Notes: generated from the sequence alone by a model not told the origin. Positions 1 through 12,365 are shown, counted from the first letter of the stretch. The stretch is 64,000 nucleotides of DNA from Nectonema munidae (GCA_030549495.1 JAUIRK010000235.1:682001-746000), one strand, 5' to 3'. Numbers and translations are program-made.

Positions 1-934
1 GCAGATAATAATTAACTTTAGGAGATAACCTTGGATACTCTTACTCTACTCAGATGAGTACAGCGGTACCTAGGGAGTTAAAGCCAATCTTATTTAAAGG
101 TATTGTCCATAACATCACATGATGCATAATTTTTAAAAACGGAAGAATTTAGTGAATAAAATATGAATCATTTACCTACTTATAAGTCTTATTAACAAAA
201 ATTAAAAGGAAATTGTAAAAACATTGACAACTATTCATAACAATATTAATAAAAAAGTAAAACATATATCTCCCAATAAAGGTATAACTTGTTTATTAAA
301 ATCCCTCAAATACCTTTCAGTTTATCAAAAATGGGTGATAATTTTTCGCATCCATGGAATCACAGAGGTTATGGCGGAAAAATTCTCAATGTCAATGTAA
401 TCAAATTTTGTAAGACTTCAAATTTTAAATTTTATTAACATCTGAAAACATAATTTATAACCTAATTTTATTGGATCGCATCATACACCAGATTTTTAAA
501 ACTGTTATATAAGAAGTATTTTGTATTGAATGCGTGAAATCATTAAAGTAAAGTTCACAAAAGTCGCTTTCATACCCAATATCATGATTGAACAATTTTC
601 CAAATTTTCCTTGATATAGGAATTCGTATGATACACACCTGTTGTGTTTTGTGGTGAAAAATGTGAGGTTCGCATAAGAAGCGCGATCTCACTATGCACG
701 AGTTAAATATTTTAATTTTTATTCCAAAATTTTTTAAGCCTAATAACTACTATTTTATTTTCTAGATTCATTTACCATCTTTAAATTGTTTTTATGATGT
801 CAAATTTTCTTGTATTCAATTTATGAAATCCTAATCTCAAGTGAAGATTTGATATTTGGATTGTTATTTTTTCCTAAATTTGTGGAAAACTCAGTCAAGT
901 GCATACAAGAATTCATCAAACAAAATCGTGAAGT
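1..934. other. AT-rich stretch, no gene recognised
   Basis: Only short open frames occur here and none resembles a known protein. This stretch holds whatever promoter the gene starting at 935 uses, but I see no clear core promoter element. Confidence 0.5.
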
Positions 935-1489
935 ATGGCGGCAATTTCCTTATTTGCTACCAAGCTTCCTCGTCATCAATACCTCCATAACATTTGTCGC
1001 TGTTTCTGCAAGGATTTGCGCACTTCTCAGATCCTACCCAACCAAAATCAAACGACCATTGACATCCTGAACCGGGACTTCGTCGAAAAACTAATGATCG
1101 CCTCCGTTAATCCATTCGGCTTCAAGTTGAACAACCATATCAAAGTCTTTGGTCCAATTGCCCTATTCCATAAGATGTGTCTTCATTGGAGTGTGGAATG
1201 TGCGCGTAGCATCACTGCTGATGACTTCCGCGTTCTGGAGATTTTGGAGCCACGATTTGACATGCTCATTGTGGGAGTGGGGAACAAGCAAGACTTGAGG
1301 GAAGTGGACGTGAACAAGTCGATAATCGCGCCAATCAAAAGAAAGGGATTCAGCGTCGAAGTTTTGGAAACGATTAACGCGTGCTCTCTTTTCAATTCCA
1401 TGATTGTGGATTCTCGACTTGTCGCTGGATTCTTCATTCCACCTGGTAAAGGCGGGGAACTCGTTGCTAAAAGATTTGATTTAACTTAA
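935..1489 (+). CDS. NDUFAF3: NDUFAF3-like mitochondrial complex I assembly factor
   Basis: A single uninterrupted frame encodes 184 residues, the usual length of animal NDUFAF3 (DUF498/Mth938 family). The family acts in mitochondria during early assembly of NADH dehydrogenase (complex I), together with NDUFAF4. The first ~35 residues are rich in R/K, hydrophobic and hydroxyl residues and lack acidic residues, as expected of a mitochondrial presequence. The body shows the family pattern: 'FGFKLNNHIKVFGPIALF' near residues 61-78, an 'LEPRFDMLIVGVGNK' strand-loop, 'NACSLFNSMIVDSRLVAGFFIPP' conserved as a block near the C terminus. The ATG lies in a strong context (AAGTATGGC). No intron is needed to reach full length. 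An AATAAA lies 83 nt after the stop. Neighbours are unrelated transposon debris. Family assignment is firm; activity is inferred. Confidence 0.9.
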   Translation: MAAISLFATKLPRHQYLHNICRCFCKDLRTSQILPNQNQTTIDILNRDFVEKLMIASVNPFGFKLNNHIKVFGPIALFHKMCLHWSVECARSITADDFRVLEILEPRFDMLIVGVGNKQDLREVDVNKSIIAPIKRKGFSVEVLETINACSLFNSMIVDSRLVAGFFIPPGKGGELVAKRFDLT

Positions 1490-1571
1490 ACCTACGCAAA
1501 CACGCAAGCCAATGTATTTATAGTCGATGCAGACAGAATTGAATTTGAATTCATTTCAAAGAACTAAGAGA

Positions 1572-1577
1572 AATAAA
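1572..1577 (+). other. Polyadenylation signal AATAAA for the NDUFAF3-like gene
   Basis: Canonical AATAAA hexamer 83 nt beyond the stop codon, giving a short 3' UTR. Such hexamers are common by chance in AT-rich DNA, so its use is inferred from position. Confidence 0.5.
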
Positions 1578-1599
1578 TTTTTCTTTATTCATCGCATCC

Positions 1600-2890
1600 A
1601 TCTAAACACTTTAGAAATACAAAAAGGAAATCCTTATCTTCTCAGTGAAATTAGGCAAGTTTTTAAAGTATAAGCTTAACTTTTCAAAAGTTTACATAAG
1701 GTCCAGGCTAACGTCTAGTAACAATCTTTTAACGGCATTCAATAAAATTTGTTGATAAAAATAAAAATGTAATGCCATTTTTGTTTCAAATATTTTTTGA
1801 GTAATATTTTTTTGGAAAGTATACAATCAATTCATTTTAAAAAGTCTTCAAATCTTTTATTAACAAGCTTTGAATTTCGTCGTTGATCAAAACATCAGTT
1901 TCATTTTCTTCAATGAATGAGTTTAAAAACATGTATACATTTTTTTTTAATTATTTTATCTATCCCTTAATCGAATTTCATTCGAGAAGCAGATATTTTT
2001 TCTTTAAAATCAAAAATACAAACACTTTCTCCTTGTAGTGAATGATTGAAGCAATTTAAAATGATAAAAAAATCCATCAAATTAGACGTTTTTGCCAAAT
2101 TGCTTTTGTCATTAAAAAAATTATAAAGTTAGTATTCAAGCCAAAAAACCTATACAAAACTCTTCCTTTTGATAACCACTTGACTTGGGTGCGAAGAAGT
2201 ATTTCCTGTTTAGAATCCATTTCTAGGTATAGTTTTGCAAATAAACTACTGTAAAAAAGTTACCTGCTTTAACAATTTCATATCATTATGCTTCATTTTT
2301 TAAGCAAGGATGAGACTTTTTTACAAAAATATCAATACTTTTTGTTCTCTGCAGAATAACAAATGGAAAACTTGGGTAAAAAATAATCAGACACATATCA
2401 AATCTCCTTTGTATTGTGTTAATGAAAAGAATTAAAGATTTTGGAGAGTCTGGTGTTTTTTCTCAAGCATATGAAAAACAATATTCTGTTTGACAGGTCA
2501 CATGGTAAAAACAAACTTTTCTTCGAAGAAGGCTGGACTTTCAATTAAGAATTTTGGATGTTTTGATTCTAAAATGCTTTTACGCTTATTAGTCTTGTCT
2601 TGATTGATTCTTACGATAAAACTTAACTTCAAAATACACGCTGTGATTTTTCTCTATGGATATTATGGAAATAAATGCAATATTTATGCAGCATTCCATA
2701 TAATTTCTTTTCTTTTTGACATTTTAAAGTTTTAATATCTTAAAATTAATTTATCAAACATTAAAATTTTTTCATTTCAAATTAATAACGACTAAAACCT
2801 TAAAATTAAATATTGAAATTCGAAATTCCATTCAATTGCCATATTATTTGCAAAAAGTCATTTAAAATCGCAAAAGAATTCCATTTACCC
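1600..2890. other. AT-rich intergenic stretch, nothing recognised
   Basis: No coding frame, inverted repeat or element end could be supported on either strand. Confidence 0.5.
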
Positions 2891-3300
2891 CGTGTGTAAA
2901 CAGTGTTCGTTTTACTCTTTCATTATTGGACATCCAGCACATTGCGACACTCTTTCAAAACAACTACTATCTCAAAAAACTTTTAACTCAATGGCGAAAA
3001 AAATTTCAAACCACTAATGAATCTGAAAACTTTCTAAGATCCCTCTTTCCGAAAAATGAAGATAAAGCACAACACCTCGTTACCTTTTCACTCCCTTCTA
3101 CACACAACACCATAAAAAGAAGAATTCTGAAACCGATCAAATCCAACCAACTACCCATCAGGAAAATAACACAAACTCCTCCCACTCCGGAATCTGTGCT
3201 CTCACAAAAACCACACCCTCTACCACTAAAGCCATTGCACACATATTACAAAAGGAAGATGTAGCAGTGAAGAAATCATCTAAAAAATAAATAATCACAC
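2890..3300 (+). mobile_element. Penelope-like element fragment, C-terminal RT-thumb region
   Basis: An open frame (2926-3264, 112 aa) is strikingly A/C-rich on the sense strand compared with its surroundings. Its protein shares an ordered block with the fragment at 54.4-54.7 kb: a 'TQW...FQ' motif, an 'HN..KR.ILK.IK' motif, then 'LPI..ITQTP'. That second copy follows reverse-transcriptase motifs of the Penelope type, so by association this is the same family's region downstream of the RT core. No endonuclease domain or element ends are visible. It is an isolated fossil piece. Confidence 0.5.
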
Positions 3301-3841
3301 TAAACATCCAACGACAATGAACCTCAACTACTCATGGACATCAAACAATTACCTCCGAAGATGATACAATGAACACTTCATCAAAGAAGCTTGCCGGAAA
3401 TCAATCGCCAAACTCTCACATACACCACATTGAATCACTAACAATCACAATGCGTACACCCTTTACCGCATTATCATAAACTAGAAACCACACAACACAT
3501 CTAACGGTAGACGGAGAAGTTGTCTACAATTGTAATCTCCTTTCTTACCGCTAATCTTTTACACGTGCTATACGCTTCTTGCATGTGTTGTACGGGTTTG
3601 GGTACGCTTACATACAACACACTATCATTTCACTACATGGCCTCATTTCTGTGTTTTCACTGAGAATCTATTTTTAAAAGTCAGATGAACTTAGCCGACT
3701 ACAAATATTCCAAAAATAGCACTTTCATAAACACTACTCATTATCGTTGAGATCTTGTTTAGGTTTTTTTAATATTATATCTTGATTTAGTATAAAGGTT
3801 ATGTAATTTTTTAAAAAATTCGTTACTTTTTTGTAATGCTT
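3300..3841 (+). other. A/C-rich tail of the Penelope-like fragment, then unassigned DNA
   Basis: The cytosine-rich, guanine-poor composition continues to about 3530 and probably belongs to the same retroelement copy. From 3540 to 3840 I see nothing identifiable. Confidence 0.3.
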
Positions 3842-3845
3842 TTAA

Positions 3846-5441
3846 CACTAGAAAGACCACTCATAAAATCAACCGTCAAAGACCAAAGTGCGTCAATTGA
3901 CGCAAGGTAAAAATATAGTTTTAAAATTTTATTTATTTAAAAAATTAGCACGTTAAACTTATAGAGAATGCATAATAAAAGACTTTTTATTAAAATTATG
4001 TCAAACACTCTCAAGAAAGTCTGAAAGCGCAAGCTCCACAAACAGTTCTCTTACCATTGCCACAAGTTTCTTTCGTTCTGTTTTCACATTTTAAGTTTTC
4101 ATATTTCTTACCCTGGCAATACATTTTTTCACTGTTACATCGCTTTTTTGAACTGGGCTGTTTTGAAAAAGAACTACCACTAAGTTCTTCTGCAACTTTT
4201 TGAATATAATCCCTTCTGCTTGTTGAATATTTGCAACCATTTTTATAGATAATCCAGCAATTTATAAGAGTTTTTGTAAAAAAAACTTGCATTGGCCATC
4301 TTCTACTACTTGCTTTGACGGAATATTGTTACTTTATTTTTGTTGTAAATAAGTATGTTATCTGCTTTTTTTTACGATTATTCTCTGAAGGTACGTGTAC
4401 ACAATAATGAAGAGTACTCATAACAATGACAGATTTTGACTTTTTACATTGGTAAGATGTGGGAGTAACGGTGAGTTTTTTTTTGAAGATTTGGCTATTA
4501 TAGTTTCATAAATAGGTTTTACTCGCTTCAATTCTTCTGGTATTTCTTTTATGTTTTGTCTAATGGTGCCCACCAAGCTGCACTTTTTATTTGCAAGCTC
4601 TAAAGATAATTCCAAAGAGGTAAACAAAATTATCGCACGTCATGTTTTAGCCTTTATTGGAAAGAAGTGCCATCAATTTCACTAGGAGCACTTATACATT
4701 TTTGTTTTTTACCTTGTTTTTTCCAAATATGGAATTGCGTTGAACAAATATTTAATTTCAACGTCTACAAGCATCCAGAACTTCAATCCAAACTTATTTG
4801 CTTTGAGATTTTTTTTCAAAACGAAGAAATCTCATAATTTCCAAAAATCGATTATGTGACATTATTTTATTGAAAAGAGGACAACCCCAATTATTGCTCC
4901 AACTACACCAGGAACGAGAACCATGTTTCATTACCACATATTCTTTGAGCTTCATTGATTCTACATTTTTGGATAATTCTAAGTATTGCTTCTTTGAAAA
5001 AAATTTAGAAACTTAAAAGTGGATTTTCTTGTTCAAGAGCAATGTTTTGCTTTCCGATAATTCAAAAGAGCTTACTGTAAAATTATCGTCATTTGAAGTT
5101 TCACAATCAGAAGATCCAGAGGAAAAGTTCAATGAAGACGCATAAAAAGCATCATCTTTAATTCATTATAGAAATCCAAGTTTTCTGCGTCTGAAGAATC
5201 AGAAGCAATATTTTTCAGATCTAACAAATTGATCACAAAAACATGAAAAATAGTGCCCTGAATGAAAGAAAAATGTGAAGAAAACAAGAAAAAAAGCTGA
5301 TGTCAATGACATAAAAACTTAATTACACTTTCGTTTATAGAAATATTAAAATCCATACAGGGAAAAGCATGAATATGTTCAATTATGTGAAATAGAGTGA
5401 TATAAATTGTTTTAATTCGTCAATTCGTGGTCTTTCTAGTA
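3846..5441 (-). mobile_element. Decayed piggyBac transposon
   Basis: The left end is a TTAA (3842-3845) followed by CACTAGAAAGACCAC. The right end (5427-5440) is the mirror image, GTGGTCTTTCTAGT, with its outermost bases and TTAA degraded. The inner left region has a 'GCGTCAATTGACGC' palindrome. The interior encodes piggyBac transposase remnants on the minus strand. The terminal octamer CACTAGAA is the same as that of the much better preserved element at 12366-14418, so the two are related lineages. Confidence 0.8.
4011..5200 (-). pseudogene. piggyBac transposase remnant
   Basis: Reading from the right on the minus strand: an acidic Ser/Asp-rich N-terminal piece near 5100-5180; a segment with 'WG.P.F...MSHNRFLEIMRFLRF' near 4830-4960, typical of the piggyBac N-terminal core; a short core frame (4418-4627) with 'KKCSLVGTIRQN..EIPEELK'; and a C-terminal frame (4011-4292) ending in a Cys-rich domain (CX5C..CX6C-like spacing). 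These pieces lie in different frames with stops between them, so it cannot make an intact transposase. It matches the corresponding segments of the element at 12.5-14.1 kb. Confidence 0.8.
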
Positions 5442-5459
5442 GATGCTAATACTATATAA

Positions 5460-6060
5460 AATCTATTATTTGTCAAGGTAAAGTTGTAATTAAAAATGAT
5501 GGATTTAATACTATCATAAAAAATGTTTCACACAAACAGGAAAAAATAAACGATAGACTTGAAAATTTTAATCAAATTATCAAAGAAGAAGCCAAAAATT
5601 TCTTAAATCTACGAACAAAATATATCAGTAATTTTTTTAGCTTTTTATGTCAATCAAATTTTTAGTATATTTTTTAAAGGGATAATTTATCAATTTTAAA
5701 TTCGGATGATTGTCGTTTATTGGACGACAAAAATAATTCATTTAGAAAAATTAGGCACAACAAAAAGAGAAATAAAGCTCCCAAGACGATCAATTTGCAT
5801 ATATCTCAAGAATTTACCTAAACAAATGCTGTAAAGTTCCTACAATTAAGATTTTTTAATTAGCATAAATAAAAGAATTTTAATATCCATGAAAAAATAA
5901 TATCTCATATAAAGCAAACCACAAGATTCGATGATTATTATACATTGATGGAACCTTTAAAAAGGCCCCAGAGCTTGCTTTTTCTTAGTTCTTAGTTTCA
6001 ATTCATATGAAAGTTTTTACAATTTTTATAAAAAGTGAAGAGAAATTTTGGATAGATGTG
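5460..6060 (+). pseudogene. MULE-type transposase remnant with FLYWCH-like start
   Basis: In shifting frames the plus strand gives a segment resembling the end of a FLYWCH-type zinc finger plus linker (about 5475-5640). It is followed by 'APKTINLHISQEFT' and then, near 5940-6030, 'YIDGTFKKAPELAF...VSIHMKVF'. The last block is the characteristic start of the MULE transposase catalytic domain (W/Y-x-D-G-T-F, where the Asp is the first catalytic residue). Several frame changes and stops separate the blocks. No terminal inverted repeats were found. Assignment rests mainly on the YIDGTF block. Confidence 0.5.
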
Positions 6061-7140
6061 CCAGAAATTGAAGCTTGACTCTCTGTATAACTATAGCGGT
6101 TGCAAGAAAGACCAAGAGAAAATGATAACTTAAATGTATGGAAATTATGCTACCGAGAAAAATTTATATACCTTTTAAGTAGAATTACAAAATATCTATC
6201 GTCACCTGCAAATGTTACAAGTCTCAATGAAGATGGTGCAGTCTCCTTTAATTTAAAATGAAAGAAATAGCTTCAACAATCTCAAATTCATTTTTGTTTT
6301 TAATGGTGATTGCAATATTCGATAAATATTTTTGTGTCTAGATGTTTTCTTTTATTCGTGTTACTTTAATAAATATCTTCATTTTGTTACGCATGTGTGT
6401 ATTTATGAAAAGTGACGTATACTTCTCCTAGAACCCATCAAACAATTAACACACTATTTGATCCTCTACCTACAGCCTCTTTATAACTCACCTTCATTCG
6501 TTCACTTTTAACAAATTTTCCCCAAGGCTTTCTTTATCTTATCACCACGTAATCTCACTTTATATATTCACTGAGGACAGTGGACAGTGAGAGGGCATCC
6601 CTACATCATATACCACTTTGCAGAAAAGGTAGTCCTTCCAAGCGCGAAACTTTATATTTATAAGGGTATGTTGTGTATGAGTGCTTGCATGTATATTCCA
6701 TCCTTGCTCTTATTCCTTTGTGTGATGAGGGGTTTTTATATTTCACCAGGGCTTATATTTGCTCATCAGAGCGCTGCATATACCCCTGCAACGAACCTTA
6801 AAAAATATATAATTTACAAGGCTTCAAACTTTTTGCAAATTTTGTATTTTCTTACACCCAAAGTTTTTGGGTGACAGTATTTAATTAAGTTAAGTTTTTT
6901 TAATTTTTATAAATGAAAATTTAAGAAAAAATTAATCCGCATAAAAATCGCAATATATTTTAAAATTTTATTGTAAAAGATCATCAAAACTAAAAAATAT
7001 TTTCGATTTTTGATTTTAGAAAAAGCTATCAAAATAAACATCATTTAAGTATAACATAACATAAATTTATTAAGTGAAAAAATAAGCTAATGAAAAGCTT
7101 GTTAGGATCGCATCAATACAGAAAAAACAATCATGTTAAA
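6060..7140. other. Intergenic stretch, nothing firmly recognised
   Basis: A segment at about 6425-6560 is unusually C-rich on the plus strand and could be more retroelement debris, but I cannot name it. The 95-codon frame at 6587 shows no family resemblance. Confidence 0.4.
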
Positions 7141-7144
7141 ATGT

Positions 7145-8660
7145 ATTCAGCTATTTAAATATAAAAACCTCGTTTCTCCAGTAGGAATCAAGGCGATTTT
7201 TGAAAACGTTGAGTGATGGTGCATCCACAATGTCTTCAGGTAGTTTGTTCCAGTCATTTATGATTCTATTCGAAAAAGAAGATCTTAAAAATGCTTTTGC
7301 ACATCTTGCTTTTTTGAATTGTTTTCTATGAACTCTGGAGCTTCTTGAGGAGAACTCGGGCAGAACACTAGATTTTATTTTCATATTTCCGTGAACTATA
7401 TTGTAGGTCGTGATCATATCGTTGCGCTTATACCTATAGGTGAGAGATGGTAGAGATAACTTGCGCATCCTTTCTTCATATTCTAAATTAAGGAAGCCTT
7501 CAATCTTCTTCGTAATAAATCTCTGCACTTTTCCTAAGCTTTTCATATCTTTAGCACGTGTTGGATGTGCTACTACATTGCCATACTCGAGGTGCGGGGT
7601 TATTAGGGCTTTATACACTGGTAATGCTATATCGGCATCAAACACAGAGAAGCTTTTATAAATTTGGAAGAAGAGTGAATATGCTTTTGACGTTGCATTT
7701 AAGAAATGAGCCTCGAATTTAAGGTCTTTGTCAAGAGTGACACCAAGGTCGTTGATACAGTCAACACGTTTTATGTCGTAGCCGCCAATGTAGTACCTGA
7801 AACTGTTCTGTGTGCCAATTTGCAAGTGATTACACTTAGAGGAATTGAGATCCATCTTCCAGTCGTTGCACCACTCGTGAAGAGCGAAGAGATCGTTCTG
7901 TAAAAGTTTTTGCGATGCTTTTGTTGATACATTATATATCTTCAGATCGTCGGCGAATAATTTCAAGCTTGTTTTTGTTATAAAGGTCAGATCATTGGTG
8001 TATAAATTGAAGAGTAAAGGACCAATCACGCTTCCTTGAATGACCCCACTAGTCACATCGCACTTACTAGAAGCTTGTCCGTTGAGAGATACGTGTTGCG
8101 TTCTATTTTTCAAAAAGGCCTTTATCCAATTCAGCACTTTTGGGTGTATACCATAGAATCTAAGTTTTCTGAGAAAGTAAGTAAGCGGAACTTTATCAAA
8201 AGCCTTACTAAAGTCGAAGTAAAGAACATCAACAGTAGAGTCACTTTCTAGAAATGTTGAAACCTCGTTGTGGAATTCAAGAAGTTGTGTTATTGTGGAC
8301 TTTTTCCTGAAAAATTAGACAATTTCTTCAACAAAAAAGGATGAATATTGTCATTTCCAGGAGATTTATTTTCGTTGAGTGAATCAAGTTTTTCGAATAC
8401 TAGTTATACCTTAGTATATGAGCAGTGAAAATAAGTATTCTTTTGAAGCAAGAAATAATAACCTAATACCTTAACAATTTTTCTCCACATTTTATATTTT
8501 GCAAATCTAAGGCCATTATAAAATCAATATTTTTTGGTGGTTTCTTTCTCATTCTATTTCTTGTGAAAAGTCGTTTCACACTCTAGCGTTTTGGAAGAAA
8601 GTCCATCTCTTTTTCCTCCAGTTTCGCAATGTTATCAATGTTATGAAAAAAGATTTTAGT
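7145..8660 (-). mobile_element. 5'-truncated CR1/Jockey-like LINE with RT
   Basis: A non-LTR retrotransposon lies on the minus strand. The reverse-transcriptase frame is open from about 8312 to 7151, roughly 385 codons, without an initiating ATG in the truncated copy. In order it shows 'DVLYFDFSKAFDKVP' (RT motif A), 'SGVIQGSVIGPLLFNLYTNDL' spread over motif B, 'LFADDLKIY' (motif C, catalytic DD), 'DLGVTLDKDLKF', and the family C terminus ending 'LDSYWRNEVF'. Upstream, a block at about 8320-8400 reads 'LDSLNENKSPGNDNIHP', the RT entry motif, but the expected ~60-80 residues between it and motif A are missing, so there is an internal deletion. The endonuclease is absent. Catalytic residues remain, but the copy cannot be autonomous. 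Confidence 0.85.
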
Positions 8661-8879
8661 TTTGTGAAGTAATTTAAGATAATATAGAACCTATATATTT
8701 TAGATAGTGGAGTGAACTCTTTAGCTTCAGCGTCCTCCTTTTCTAGAATTCATTTTTAACAGATGCTCGTCATGGTTGTGAGTAGATTTCTCTTTAACTT
8801 TAGTAAAAAGTCCAGCTTCATCCCTTTTATATATAATTTTCCTATACAAAAATTTATTTTTAAAAATTAGCTATTATTT

Positions 8880-10800
8880 TATCTTTGCGTATGGCTAATC
8901 CTCATCAACCCCATTCTTAATTTCATCAACTCAAACTTCGACTTTGCCCAATGCTACTCTGATGATATCTTATTCACCTTCTCAAATACACTACAACTAA
9001 AGAACATCAATGACACTGCGAATCTAATCACAGAAATAGAAACAATCGCCACCAACTAGAAAGTCTCCTTCAATTTAGATAAACTAAAACTTATACACTT
9101 CACACGAAATAGAATGACTCCACTACGCCTGAACCGCGCATAAAATATCTAGACGTCACATTCCAATCGAATCTAAAATTTACACTTCACTTCAAAAACA
9201 TCTACACAAAACTCTCACCAATCCTTTTCTCTCTCTCAGAAAAGCCATCTCGTATAATTGGGGTCTTCATCCAAAAATCAAAGTACATCTACAAATCTAT
9301 CATACTTCCTCCAGTCATACAAAATGGCTCACTTGCATGCGGAAGCTCACTCAAATTCCAGAACTCACTAACCCATATCAACAAAATGCATCGCCTATGC
9401 TTACTCACAATCACAAACGCATTTCACACTACTTCTACGTCAAAACGTGAACTTCTCACACATACCCAACCCTTACTCCCAAAACTAAAGAAAAGATGAT
9501 TAAAAATATCTATCTACCTTTCACTCTACACCAGCACCACATAACTTCACGAATCTTTACTCAACTCACACCTCCCCTTCACTCACCTTTTTCAATTCCC
9601 TTCTTGAACAATATATGCCACAACTCACTCACTGCCAAGTTCTTACACACCTACACCCATACTCCCTAGTCCACCCATCGAAAGCACCCCATACTCAACT
9701 CAAATATGCCGCCACAAATTCTTAGCACTCAACTCCATCAAACACCAACGCAATTCTAATGCGCATCACCAACTCTCAGTTTTTACCGACGGCTCAAAAT
9801 CACGCAACAAAGCCTATTTTGTTGCGCCTTTTTTAATCACAATGCAAGTACACCCTTCTTCATACAACGAATGCATGCAGACAATAACACCTCCGCATAT
9901 GAAACTGAAGCCCTCCTAACATAATGCAACCACATTATACATCTTTACATCCAAATTCAAGCCCATAATCTTTTTCACATACTCACAAAGCATAATCAAG
10001 GACCTACAACTCGAGAGAAAAATCCTCCTTTCAACACTAAGCCCAACCCAAAAATTAATCAACTGTAGCAACCATTTCTCAATTAAACTATATTGGAGTT
10101 CCGCCCATTTATATTCCTTTGAGAATTTTTTGGTAGACCTCTTATCTAAATCTACACGCATAACATCACAACATGTCTTAACTCACGCCCTCCCTCTATT
10201 CACTTTTGAAACATCCATAAATAACGCAATTACAAACGAATGGCTTCACTCAAACAACATACCTACCCCCTTATCCCAATTTGCACTAAATAAAAACATT
10301 ACTCTTCCTCGAAACATAATAAGATGGTTCACCTCACATTGCCCGTGTTACGCCTACTTCTATCATTTTAATTTGCACTCTAACCCTTTTTGCAGATTTG
10401 GCTGCCCTCATATATTCACATTATTCTCTACTGTCCAATATTCTCATCAGAACGAAGCAAACTCATTGAAAAAGCACATTTACATTTTAAAGATCTTCCC
10501 TCCTCTCTATTAAACTTTCTATCATACCCCAACATCATTTAACACATCTCCTTCTTCCTTAATATAATTTTAGATCATAAACTCACTTCCCATCCTTACT
10601 AATCCCCAAGTTAGCAATTGACACAAGCATATCAACCTATATTGGAAATTGCTTAGATATCTCCTACCTACCTATCCTTGCATTTCTGAATTTGTTATTG
10701 TAAATTGCTTAGATATCTCCTACCTACCTATTTTTGCATTTCTGAATTTGTTGTAATGTGCAATGTACTTTAGTTGTGTTAGCTAAAAACGATATTTTTA
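8880..10800 (+). mobile_element. I-like LINE remnant (RT plus RNase H)
   Basis: The plus strand is A/C-rich and carries a LINE ORF2 remnant. It begins within the RT palm with 'CYSDDILFTFSNTLQLKNINDT' (YxDD box) near 8950-9010 and continues through the thumb. An RNase H domain then starts near 9780 with 'SVFTDGSKS' (the first catalytic Asp) and includes a 'YWSSAHLYSFE' block where the family has W-x-P-A-H near 10090. The last open frame (10130-10513) covers the end of RNase H and the C-terminal tail with Cys residues. RNase H after RT points to the I, R1 or LOA group rather than CR1/Jockey. Stops and frameshifts are frequent. The 3' end carries a 56-bp tandem duplication. Confidence 0.7.
10646..10752 (+). 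repeat. 56-bp tandem duplication at the 3' end of the I-like LINE
   Basis: Two adjacent near-identical copies, starting at 10646 and 10702, each beginning AAATTGCTTAGATATCTCC and ending near GAATTTGTT. They differ at a few bases. It probably belongs to the LINE 3' UTR. Confidence 0.85.
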
Positions 10801-11189
10801 TTAAAGGATCTTTAAATTTTTAAAGTTAAAAGTATGGAATTATTTACTTGAATTCAAAAATAGAAATTGTTTTATATATAAGTTAATATGACGTTTAAAA
10901 TTTATATTTATTAAATGAAAACTTACCATTCCTTTTAAAATAGTGTGTAAAACCGTCAACAATAACACCCATCTATAAAGTAAACAGGAAGAAGCAGAGA
11001 GAGCTAATAAGAATAAGATTTAAAAAAGAAATTTGATATTACTTTACAGGACACAAACAAGTTCACTAGGTTTGAAAGACAAATGACTACTGATATATTA
11101 AGATTGAAAAAAGGAAACATTTTGATATTAGTCTACACACACGCAAACTCACTAGAACAGATTTGATAGTTGTAGATGTTAAACAAGAT

Positions 11190-12053
11190 TTAAAACATCA
11201 CTGGCTGAACGATTTGATAAAGATTTTTTTAAAGATTTTAAAGATAATATTAAAAATTTTGACTGGATGAGAAATCCCTTTAATGTTGAAATAGCTGATA
11301 GCATGCTCACAGGGAATGAACAGAAAAAACTTGCTGAAATGTCATGCAACAGAAGTTTGAAAATGTGTTTCTTGCAGAAACATCTTCCAAAATTTTGGCT
11401 CAGTTCAGCCTCCGAGTATCCATTGTTATCTCAAAAGGCAGTTAAGGTGTTATTTCCATTCGCAACAACATATTTATGCGAAACAGGATTTACAGTACTG
11501 ACCAATATGAAAAACAAATACAGATCTAGACTTGTTGCGGAAGGTCGCTTACTTCTATGTTAGTCAGTAATATCGTCACGAATTGACCATTTGTGCAAAG
11601 CCAAGCGAGCACATCCTTCTCACTGAGTGTGATAAGCCAATTTGTGTGTAATTGGCAACAAAAACTATATTTATTAAATTCTATCACTGTTAAAATGTAA
11701 AATTAAAACCTTAATATAGCAAAAATTAAATGTAACATCTTGAAGCTTTAGTTGACGAATTTCGAATATAATATAGGATTTCCGATTTTCAACGTGGATT
11801 TCTGAATTTAATTGTTTTTATTTTGGGAGCTGAACCCGCTGCCTCCAACTCCTTGGAACATGTTTTTATTATTTTTGCTGTTTTATGACCTAAGACTAAG
11901 TAAGTCTTAACAAGTTTTTTCGAATGATTATACAGTTATGTGTTATTTTCATCAAATATGTCTGTATAAATTCCATAAGCATTTATAAGGGGTCCCCATG
12001 GTAAGGCCTAAATTACAAAAGGGTTCGCTATTCAAAAAGTTTGAAAACCCCTG
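11190..12053 (+). mobile_element. hAT (ZBED5/FAM200-like) C-terminal remnant with right end
   Basis: The frame at 11267-11563, extendable upstream to about 11190, encodes the hAT dimerisation region: 'LAEMSCNRSLKMCFLQKHLPKFWL', 'YPLLSQKAVKVLFPFATTYLCETGFT' and 'KNKYRSRL'. After one frameshift the plus strand continues at about 11578-11628 as 'SRIDHLCKAKRAHPSH' and a stop, the conserved terminus of this clade. The right end (12027-12053) reads as the inverse of CAGGGGTTTTCAAACTTTTT, a Charlie-type hAT terminus. The N-terminal BED finger and catalytic core are absent and no left end was found. Confidence 0.8.
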
Positions 12054-12147
12054 CACTAGAACACATGGTTATAAGTTTCATGGCTTCTCGTAGCTTTTGA
12101 AAGTCGCCTTTGCTAGGACTATTGACAACCATGGAAACGCATTTACA

Positions 12148-12172
12148 ACACACACACACATACACACACACA
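12148..12172. repeat. CA microsatellite
   Basis: Short (CA)n run with single T interruptions. Confidence 0.8.
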
Positions 12173-12365
12173 TATGCAAGTAATTGAAGTCTCTCGCTAT
12201 GAAGGATCAACCTTTTCTGCAAAGTGGTATGATGTAGTGGCCCCTTTTGCGTCTATACTGGCCTTTTTAGTCCTCTTACCATATTTACTTGCACACACAC
12301 TTCCACATCAGATCATTTTAATTATTTACATTGGTTTTTCTCTTCTTTTACACTAACTCCATTAA

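Noticed and set aside
505-699. 64-codon minus-strand frame left of NDUFAF3
   Set aside because: No family resemblance, no codon or context support; expected by chance.
2926-3264. 112-codon frame as a host gene
   Set aside because: It matches the thumb region of the Penelope-like piece at 54.4 kb in order and spacing, so it is retroelement debris.
6587-6874. 95-codon plus-strand frame with hydrophobic stretch
   Set aside because: Composition follows local base content, no recognisable domain, and no supporting start context or neighbours.
12174-12356. 60-codon frame beside the CA microsatellite
   Set aside because: Begins in the microsatellite flank, no homology; sits between two element ends.
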